Assembly: GCF_006363815.1 (NCBI RefSeq)
Contig: NZ_RRYT01000029.1
Span: forward strand, 1 to 36,882
DNA: 36,882 bases
Direction of reading: 5' to 3'
Source of the DNA: Thermomonospora catenispora
GTDB lineage: Bacteria; Actinomycetota; Actinomycetes; Streptosporangiales; Streptosporangiaceae
The notes under the pieces were generated by a model. The model had not been told where the DNA came from and made no database searches. It saw only the letters and a list, made by a program, of their open reading frames with translations. How positions within the stretch are numbered: position 1 is the first letter of the stretch; each line of letters starts with the position of its first letter. Positions 31,514 through 36,882 of the stretch are shown one piece after another. The translations under genes were made by a program, and so were the position numbers.

Positions 31514-31566
31514 CGGCCTCGGCGCGCCCGGTGCGCCGGGGCCTCGAGCAGAAAGGGAAACCGTTC

Positions 31567-32430
31567 ATGACACCGGTCATCGCCCGGACCCGTGAGGAGC
31601 TGGCCGCCGCCCGCGCCCGGCTCCGCGGCACGGTGGCGTTCGTCCCCACGATGGGCGCGCTGCACGCCGGGCACCGGTCGCTGATCCGCCGGGCGCGGGA
31701 GCTGGGCGACGCGGTGGTGGTGAGCATCTTCGTCAACCCGCTGCAGTTCGGGCCGAACGAGGACCTGGACCGCTATCCCCGCACCTTCGACGACGACGTC
31801 GCGATGTGCGCGGCCGAGGGCGTGGACCTGGTGTGGGCGCCGACCCCGGAGGTGATGTACCCGGTCGACCCCCAGGTGCGGCTCAGCTCGGGCCGGATGG
31901 GCGCGATCGTGGAGGGCGCGGCCCGGCCGGGGCACTTCGACGGGGTGCTCACGGTCGTCATGAAGCTGTTCCACCAGGTCCGCCCGGACGTGGCGGTCTT
32001 CGGGGCCAAGGACGCCCAGCAGCTCGCCCTGGTCCGCCGGATGGTCGCCGACCTGGACGTGCCGGTGCGGATCGAGGCCGTCCCCACCGTCCGCGAACCG
32101 GACGGGCTGGCGCTGTCCAGCCGCAACCGCTACCTCTCGGACGCCGAACGGGCCACCGCCCGCCACCTGTCGCGCGCCCTGCGGGCGGGCGCCGAGCGGG
32201 TCGCCGACGGCCCGGCGGCCGTGCTGGAGGCCGCGCGGGCCGTGCTGGACGAGGCGACCCGGGCCGACCCCCCGCTGCACGTGGACTACCTGGTCCTGGT
32301 CGACCCGGCCACCTTCGAGGAGGTCGGCCGCGACCACGTCGGCGAGGCCGTGCTGGCCGTCGCCGGCAAGGTCGGCACCACCCATCTGATCGACAACACG
32401 CCCCTTCGGTTCGGCCCCCGGGAGAGCTGA
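31567..32430 (+). CDS. panC: Pantothenate synthetase
   Basis: A 287-residue pantoate-beta-alanine ligase making pantothenate with ATP in the cytoplasm. Motifs are [20 protein letters not shown] (the H-x-G-H nucleotidyl-transfer signature), [70 protein letters not shown] (the KMSKS-like position) and [19 protein letters not shown] 31567 has AAAGGGAAA upstream. The stop overlaps the ATG of panD (TGATG), coupling both pantothenate enzymes. Confidence 0.96.
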   Translation: MTPVIARTREELAAARARLRGTVAFVPTMGALHAGHRSLIRRARELGDAVVVSIFVNPLQFGPNEDLDRYPRTFDDDVAMCAAEGVDLVWAPTPEVMYPVDPQVRLSSGRMGAIVEGAARPGHFDGVLTVVMKLFHQVRPDVAVFGAKDAQQLALVRRMVADLDVPVRIEAVPTVREPDGLALSSRNRYLSDAERATARHLSRALRAGAERVADGPAAVLEAARAVLDEATRADPPLHVDYLVLVDPATFEEVGRDHVGEAVLAVAGKVGTTHLIDNTPLRFGPRES

Positions 32431-32855
32431 TGTTCCGCACCATGTTCAAGTCGAAGATCCACCGCGCCACGGTGACCCAGGCCGACCTGCACTACGTGGG
32501 GTCGCTCACCGTGGACCGGGATCTGATGGACGCCGCCGACCTGCTGCCCGGCGAGCAGGTGCAGGTGGTCGACATCGACAACGGCGCCCGGCTGGAGACC
32601 TATCTGATCGCTGGCCCCCGGGGCAGCGGCGTGATCGGCGTCAACGGGGCCGCCGCCCGCCTGGTCAGCCCCGGCGACCTGGTGATCATCATCAGCTACG
32701 CCCAGATGACCGACGAGGAGGCGCGTTCGTTCACGCCGCGCGTGGTGCACGTCGACCGCGACAACCGGATCATCTCGCTCGGCGACGACCCCGCCGAGCC
32801 GGTTCCCGGCTCAGATCAGCTCCGCGGCGACGCCGTCGGGCCGACGGCCCGTTGA
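32430..32855 (+). CDS. panD: Aspartate 1-decarboxylase proenzyme
   Basis: A 141-residue pyruvoyl enzyme forming beta-alanine from aspartate for PanC. It begins [20 protein letters not shown] and has the self-cleavage site HYVGSLTVD, where cleavage between Gly24 and Ser25 produces the pyruvoyl group. [40 protein letters not shown] and [16 protein letters not shown] complete the family pattern. Length is typical of actinobacterial PanD with its extended C-terminus. It is coupled to panC. Confidence 0.96.
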   Translation: MFRTMFKSKIHRATVTQADLHYVGSLTVDRDLMDAADLLPGEQVQVVDIDNGARLETYLIAGPRGSGVIGVNGAAARLVSPGDLVIIISYAQMTDEEARSFTPRVVHVDRDNRIISLGDDPAEPVPGSDQLRGDAVGPTAR

Positions 32856-32891
32856 CGGACCCCCGGGGATCATCCCGTGTTCCCCACCGGT

Positions 32892-32906
32892 TAATGTCAT
32901 TGTGAC
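32892..32906. promoter_or_regulatory. Candidate nadB promoter with inverted repeat
   Basis: An AT-rich patch, rare in this window, contains TAATGT (32892-32897) as a possible -10 box and overlapping GTCA-TTG-TGAC (32896-32906), a short inverted repeat. It lies 26-40 bases before the nadB ATG. It could be an operator of an NAD-responsive repressor; I cannot match a known binding motif. Confidence 0.4.
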
Positions 32907-32931
32907 GAAAAATCCCCCAGGGGAGGGCGAG

Positions 32932-34662
32932 ATGATCCCTCGACGTCTGCGCGCGCCCGAGCCCGGCTGGAGCGTCGACACCGACGTGGTGGTGGTCGGC
33001 TCCGGCGTCGCCGGGCTGGTCGCCGCGCTGGCCGCGGCCCGCGAAGGGCTCGGCCGGGTGCTGATGGTGACCAAGTCCCGGCTGGAGGCCGGGTCCACGC
33101 GGTGGGCGCAGGGCGGGATCGCCGCCGCCCTCGCCCCCGAGGACAGCCCGCACGAGCATCTGGCGGACACCCTCGCCGCCGGCGCCGGGCTGTGCGACGA
33201 GGAGGCCGTGCGGATCCTGGTCACCGAGGGGCCGGCCGCCGTGCGGCGGCTGATCGCGCTGGGCGCCGGCTTCGACCGGGACGCCGACGGCGGCCTGGCG
33301 CTGACCCGCGAGGGCGGCCACCGCCGGCGCCGGATCGCGCACGCGGGCGGGGACGCCACCGGCGCGGAGATCAGCCGGGCCCTGCTGGAGGCCCGCCGGG
33401 CGGCCGGGATCGAGGTCATCGAGCACGCTCTCGTGCTGGACCTGCTGCTGGACTCCGCCGGCCGGGCCTGCGGGATCACCCTCCACGTCATGGGGGAGGG
33501 ACGGCGGGACGGGGTCGGCGCCGTGCGGGCGAAGGCCGTGGTGCTGGCCACGGGCGGCCTGGGCCAGGTCTTCTCCGCCACCACCAACCCCGAGGTGTCC
33601 ACCGGCGACGGCGTGGCGCTGGCGCTGCGCGCCGGGGCCGAGGTCACCGACCTGGAGTTCGTGCAGTTCCACCCGACCGTGCTGTGGCTGGGCGAGGACG
33701 CCCGCGGCCGCCAGCCGCTCATCTCCGAGGCCGTCCGCGGCGAAGGGGCGTTCCTGGTCGACCGGTCCGGCGAACGCTTCATGGTCGGCCGCCACGAGCT
33801 GGCCGAGCTGGCGCCGCGGGACGTGGTCGCCAAGGGCATCATGAGCCGGATGCGCGAGACCGGCGCGCCCTGCATGTACCTCGACGGCCGTCACCTCGGC
33901 GCCGAGCTGTGGCGGCACCGCTTCCCCACCATCCTGGCCGCCTGCCGGGAGCACGGCGTCGACCCGGTCACCGATCTGATCCCGGTCGTGCCGGCCGCCC
34001 ACTACGCCAGCGGCGGCGTCCGCACCGACACCTGGGGCCGCACCTCGCTGCCCGGCCTGTACGCCTGTGGGGAGGTCGCCTGCACCGGGGTGCACGGGGC
34101 CAACCGCCTGGCCTCCAACTCCCTGCTGGAGGGCCTGGTGTTCGGCGAGCGCATCGCCGCCGCCATCGGTGCGGACCTGGCCCGTCCGTCCGTCCGCCCG
34201 TCCCGCCGGCCGGCCGCCGCGGCCTGTGACGCCCGCCCGCAGGGCCTGCTCGACCCGGCGGTGCGCGAGGACGTCCAGCAGATCATGACCGCCCACGCGG
34301 GGGTGCTGCGCGGCGCCGAAGGGCTGCAGACCGCCGCCCGGGAGCTGGCCGCCCTCGCCGGCAAGACCGGCGGCGACCCCTGCGTCGAGGCCTGGGAGGC
34401 CACCAACCTGCACGCCGTGGCCTCGGCGATCGTCGCCGCCGCCCGGCTGCGCACCGAGACCCGCGGCAGCCACTGGCGGCACGATCACCCCGCCGGCGAC
34501 GACTCCGCCTGGCGGGGGCATCTGGTGACCACCCTGACCGACGACGGCCTGACCACGGTGTACGAGCCGCTGCGGCCGGCGGCGGAGACGGCGGACGCGT
34601 CCGGGGAGGGCCGGGGAGGCGGACGGGCGTCCTCCGCGGGGACGCGGGAGACGGCGGCGTGA
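32932..34662 (+). CDS. nadB: L-aspartate oxidase
   Basis: A 576-residue flavoprotein oxidising L-aspartate to iminoaspartate, the first step of NAD synthesis. The FAD-binding start is DVVVVGSGVAGLVAALAAAR. RWAQGGIAAAL, RRRRIAHAGGDATGAEISRA, TDLEFVQFHPTVLW and AAHYASGGVRTDTWGRTSLP with CGEVACTGVHGANRLASNSL are diagnostic for NadB and related succinate dehydrogenase flavoproteins. Histidines and arginines of the active site fall in these blocks. ATG 32932 is preferred, with GGGAGG six bases upstream; a GTG at 32902 is in frame. nadC follows after 10 bases. nadA is not in the window. Confidence 0.95.
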   Translation: MIPRRLRAPEPGWSVDTDVVVVGSGVAGLVAALAAAREGLGRVLMVTKSRLEAGSTRWAQGGIAAALAPEDSPHEHLADTLAAGAGLCDEEAVRILVTEGPAAVRRLIALGAGFDRDADGGLALTREGGHRRRRIAHAGGDATGAEISRALLEARRAAGIEVIEHALVLDLLLDSAGRACGITLHVMGEGRRDGVGAVRAKAVVLATGGLGQVFSATTNPEVSTGDGVALALRAGAEVTDLEFVQFHPTVLWLGEDARGRQPLISEAVRGEGAFLVDRSGERFMVGRHELAELAPRDVVAKGIMSRMRETGAPCMYLDGRHLGAELWRHRFPTILAACREHGVDPVTDLIPVVPAAHYASGGVRTDTWGRTSLPGLYACGEVACTGVHGANRLASNSLLEGLVFGERIAAAIGADLARPSVRPSRRPAAAACDARPQGLLDPAVREDVQQIMTAHAGVLRGAEGLQTAARELAALAGKTGGDPCVEAWEATNLHAVASAIVAAARLRTETRGSHWRHDHPAGDDSAWRGHLVTTLTDDGLTTVYEPLRPAAETADASGEGRGGGRASSAGTRETAA

Positions 34663-34672
34663 GGAGCAGGCG

Positions 34673-35530
34673 ATGACCCCAGAGCTCACCGAGCGGCTCA
34701 CCGAGGCGGGGCTGGACCCGCGGGCCGTGCAGGACCTGGTGGAGCGGGCGCTGGCCGAGGACGGCGAGGTGGACGTCACCAGCGAGCCGATCTTCGGGCC
34801 GCAGGAGACCGCCCGCGGGGAGTTCACCGCGCGACAGGACGGCGTGGTCGCGGGACTGCCCGTCGCCGCCGCCGTCTGCCAGGCGCTCGGCCTGCGCCCC
34901 GTGCCGCACGTCGAGGACGGCCGGCGGGTCGTCGCCGGGCAGGTGCTGATGACCGTCTCCGGGCCGACCCGCGCGGTGCTGCGCGCCGAGCGGGTCGCGC
35001 TGAACCTGCTCACCCACCTGTCGGGGGTGGCCACCGAGACCCGTCGCTGGGTGGACGCCGTCGCGGGCACCGGCGCGAAGATCCGCGACACCCGCAAGAC
35101 GCTGCCGGGCCTGCGCGCCCTGCAGAAGTACGCGGTGCGCTGCGGCGGCGGCGTCAACCACCGGATGGGCCTGCACGACGCCGCGCTGATCAAGGACAAT
35201 CACATCGCCGCGGCCGGTTCGGTGACCAAGGCCTTCCAGGCGGTCCGCGCCGTGTACCCGTCCTTGCACGTGCAGGTCGAGTGCGACACCCTCGCCCAGG
35301 TCGCCGAGGCGCTGGAGGCCGGGGCGACCTCGATCCTGCTGGACAACATGGACGTCGAACGACTGCGGGAGGCGGTGCGGCTGGCGGCGGGCCGGGCCGA
35401 GCTGGAGGCCAGCGGAGGCCTCACTCTGGACCGGGCCCGAGACGTCGCCGTGACCGGGGTGGACTACCTTGCGGTAGGGGCGCTGACGCACTCGGCGCGC
35501 TCCTTCGACATCGGCCTTGACTTTTCCTGA
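34673..35530 (+). CDS. nadC: Quinolinate phosphoribosyltransferase (carboxylating)
   Basis: A 285-residue enzyme converting quinolinate and PRPP to nicotinate mononucleotide and CO2. Typical segments are AEDGEVDVTSEPIF, RAERVALNLLTHLSGVAT, IRDTRKTLPGLRALQKYAVR, GGGVNHRMGLHDAALIKDNH, VQVECDTLAQVAEALEAGA, ILLDNM and ASGGLTLDRA (phosphate-binding). GAGGAG precedes ATG 34673. It forms a nadB-nadC pair and is followed after 15 bases by coaX, so NAD and CoA synthesis genes are probably cotranscribed. Confidence 0.96.
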   Translation: MTPELTERLTEAGLDPRAVQDLVERALAEDGEVDVTSEPIFGPQETARGEFTARQDGVVAGLPVAAAVCQALGLRPVPHVEDGRRVVAGQVLMTVSGPTRAVLRAERVALNLLTHLSGVATETRRWVDAVAGTGAKIRDTRKTLPGLRALQKYAVRCGGGVNHRMGLHDAALIKDNHIAAAGSVTKAFQAVRAVYPSLHVQVECDTLAQVAEALEAGATSILLDNMDVERLREAVRLAAGRAELEASGGLTLDRARDVAVTGVDYLAVGALTHSARSFDIGLDFS

Positions 35531-35545
35531 AACAGCGGGGACCTG

Positions 35546-36331
35546 ATGCTGCTCACCATCGACGTCGGCAACACCCACACCGTGCTCGGGCTCTTCGAGG
35601 GCGAGGAGGTCATCGAGCACTGGCGGATCAACACCGACGCCCGGCGCACCGCCGACGAGATCGCCGTCGTCCTCCAGGGGCTGATCAGCCAAAGCCCGTT
35701 GCTGGCCGACACCGACATCAGCGGCATCGCGGTGTGCTCGACGGTCCCCTCGGTGCTGCACGAGATGCGCGAGATGTGCCGCCGCTACTACGGCGACGTG
35801 CCCGCGGTCATCGTGGAGCCCGGCGTCAAGACCGGCGTTCCGGTCCGGATGGACAACCCCAAGGAGGTCGGGGCCGACCGGGTCGTCAACGCCCTGGCCG
35901 CCATCCACCTGTACGGCGGTCCGGCGATCGTGGTCGACTTCGGCACCGCCACCACGTTCGACGCGGTCTCCACCAAGAACGAGTACGTCGGCGGCGCCAT
36001 CGCCCCCGGCATCGAGATCTCCATCGACGCCCTGTCGGCCCGCGGCGCCCAGCTGCACAAGATCGAGCTGAGCCGGCCGCGCCACGTGATCGGCAAGAAC
36101 ACCGTCGAGGCCCTGCAGTCCGGCATCATCCACGGGTTCGCCGGCCAGGTCGACGGGCTGGTGGAGCGGATGGCCGAGGAGCTGACCGACGACCCCGACG
36201 AGCTGACCGTCGTCGCCACCGGCGGGCTGGCCCCCATGGTCCTCGACGAGGCCCGCAACATCGACGTGTACGAGCCCTGGCTGACCCTGATCGGCCTGCG
36301 CCTGATCTACGAGCGCAACGTCGGCTCCTGA
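35546..36331 (+). CDS. coaX: Type III pantothenate kinase
   Basis: A 261-residue kinase phosphorylating pantothenate, the first committed step to CoA; type III enzymes are not feedback inhibited by CoA. The ASKHA-fold phosphate-binding start is [52 protein letters not shown] and [15 protein letters not shown] with VVATGGLAP are the further family motifs. ATG 35546 follows GCGGGGACC. It completes the panC-panD-coaX set in the window. A strong hairpin follows its stop. Confidence 0.96.
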   Translation: MLLTIDVGNTHTVLGLFEGEEVIEHWRINTDARRTADEIAVVLQGLISQSPLLADTDISGIAVCSTVPSVLHEMREMCRRYYGDVPAVIVEPGVKTGVPVRMDNPKEVGADRVVNALAAIHLYGGPAIVVDFGTATTFDAVSTKNEYVGGAIAPGIEISIDALSARGAQLHKIELSRPRHVIGKNTVEALQSGIIHGFAGQVDGLVERMAEELTDDPDELTVVATGGLAPMVLDEARNIDVYEPWLTLIGLRLIYERNVGS

Positions 36332-36338
36332 AGGGCGC

Positions 36339-36392
36339 CGCGGCGGGGCCGGCCCCGGCGCGGGAGCGGGGCGCCGGCCGGGCCCCGCCGCG
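36339..36392 (+). terminator. Strong GC-rich hairpin after coaX
   Basis: Outer arms GCGGCGGGGCC (36340-36350) and GGCCCCGCCGC (36381-36391) are perfect, and inner CCGGCGC/GCGCCGG arms extend the stem around a GGGAGCGGG loop. It begins nine bases after the coaX stop and precedes a separate lysS promoter. Confidence 0.75.
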
Positions 36393-36443
36393 CCGCCGGA
36401 GCCGGCGGGCCGGGAGGGACGGACCGGGCCGGGCCCCGCCGCG
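36376..36443 (+). repeat. 17-base direct repeat between coaX and lysS
   Basis: GGCCGGGCCCCGCCGCG occurs at 36376-36392 (the right side of the terminator hairpin) and again at 36427-36443. The second copy could pair with the left arm of the hairpin as an alternative, so the two copies may compete or mark a small duplication. Confidence 0.6.
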
Positions 36444-36469
36444 GTTCGCGGGCGGCGGCCCCGGATCGG

Positions 36470-36475
36470 TAGCCT
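36470..36475 (+). promoter_or_regulatory. -10 box of lysS, leaderless
   Basis: TAGCCT, seven bases (GGCGTGC), then GTG 36483. As with the kinase gene this places transcription start at the start codon; there is no Shine-Dalgarno sequence. Confidence 0.55.
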
Positions 36476-36482
36476 GGCGTGC

Positions 36483-36882
36483 GTGAGTGCGCAGCAGGAC
36501 TACGAGGACCTTCCGGAGCAGATGCGGGTCCGGCGGGAGAAGCTGAACCGCCTCCGTGAGAAGGGGATCGACCCCTACCCGGTGAACTTCCCGCGGACCC
36601 ACACCCTCGCCGAGGTGCGCGAGCGGTACCCGGATCTGGAGCCGGGCGCCGAGACCGGTGAACGGGTGGGCGTCACCGGGCGGGTCATGCTGCTGCGCAA
36701 CACCGGCAAACTGTGCTTCGCCACGATCCGGGACGGGTCCGGCGAGCTCCAGGTGATGCTGTCGCAGGCCAAGGTCGGCGAGGAGCAGCTGGCCGCGTGG
36801 AAGCGGGACGTGGACCTGGGCGACCACATCGGGGTCGAGGGCGAGGTCGTCACCTCCCGGCGCGGCGAGCTGTCGGTGATGG
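36483..36882 (+). CDS. lysS: Lysyl-tRNA synthetase, class II, N-terminal part (runs off the right edge)
   Basis: The first 133 codons of LysRS, which charges tRNA(Lys). The peptide begins [20 protein letters not shown] and contains [20 protein letters not shown], then the OB-fold anticodon-binding domain with [39 protein letters not shown] and [20 protein letters not shown], all typical of class II LysRS. The catalytic domain lies beyond the window. The GTG start directly after the -10 spacing suggests leaderless translation. In M. tuberculosis lysS likewise follows coaX and panD in this neighbourhood. Confidence 0.95.
   Translation, partial: MSAQQDYEDLPEQMRVRREKLNRLREKGIDPYPVNFPRTHTLAEVRERYPDLEPGAETGERVGVTGRVMLLRNTGKLCFATIRDGSGELQVMLSQAKVGEEQLAAWKRDVDLGDHIGVEGEVVTSRRGELSVM

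Noticed and set aside
27208-31566. Very long frame running through the ABC transporter and DUF2520 genes into panC
   Set aside because: Only the last part (31567-32430) is a real protein, PanC; the upstream part is an out-of-frame shadow.

Overview
The window is a chromosomal stretch of a high-GC actinomycete. GTG and TTG starts are common, codon third positions are nearly all G or C, and gene junctions overlap as ATGA, GTGA or TTGA. The order ppa, dacB-like, DUF2342 protease, tilS, hpt, ftsH, folE, folP, folB, folK, DUF3180, DUF2520, panC, panD, coaX, lysS is the conserved actinobacterial neighbourhood (compare Mycobacterium tuberculosis Rv3628 to Rv3598c). The standalone nuoD copy, the bacterial PH-domain pair and the two-component/ABC block recall Streptomyces and Streptosporangiales. 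I infer a Streptomyces/Thermomonospora/Actinomadura-type organism; the genus cannot be fixed from this sequence alone.

Layout. 1-9.1 kb is accessory or envelope related: the start of an ATPase-like gene leaving the left edge, a gene-free 0.6 kb gap, a histidine phosphatase, a MerR regulator coupled to a VIT/VWA protein and divergent from a NERD-like membrane protein, a sigma-factor-like protein fused to a zinc motif, a membrane helix and a BACON-like domain, and a secreted NlpC/P60 peptidase. 9.1-14.1 kb holds pyrophosphatase, a PBP4-type carboxypeptidase, a DUF2342 metalloprotease, tilS and hpt. 14.3-20.8 kb is the ftsH-folate cluster (ftsH, folE, folP, an NTF2-like gene, folB, folK, DUF3180), with most genes overlapping or a few bases apart. 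20.8-25.2 kb has a standalone nuoD, two coupled bPH2 membrane proteins and a NDUFAF7/MidA-type methyltransferase. 25.3-30.5 kb is a NarL-type two-component system followed by a MacB-like ABC transporter. 30.6-36.9 kb is cofactor synthesis: a DUF2520 oxidoreductase-like gene, panC, panD, nadB, nadC and coaX, then the start of lysS.

The genes converge on folate, pantothenate/CoA and NAD synthesis, on quality control (FtsH) and on the cell envelope.

The strongest discovery is a 322-residue intein inside FolE (16625-17590). It lies immediately before the zinc-ligand cysteine of the CEHH motif, with intact splicing residues (Cys1, TxxH, HN/Cys+1) and two LAGLIDADG-type motifs. Other points of interest are an NDUFAF7-like arginine methyltransferase near a NuoD copy that keeps the target Arg, a membrane-tethered sigma/anti-sigma-like fusion, a MerR module with a double-palindrome operator over divergent promoters, and repeated -10 boxes six to eight bases before start codons, suggesting leaderless transcripts.
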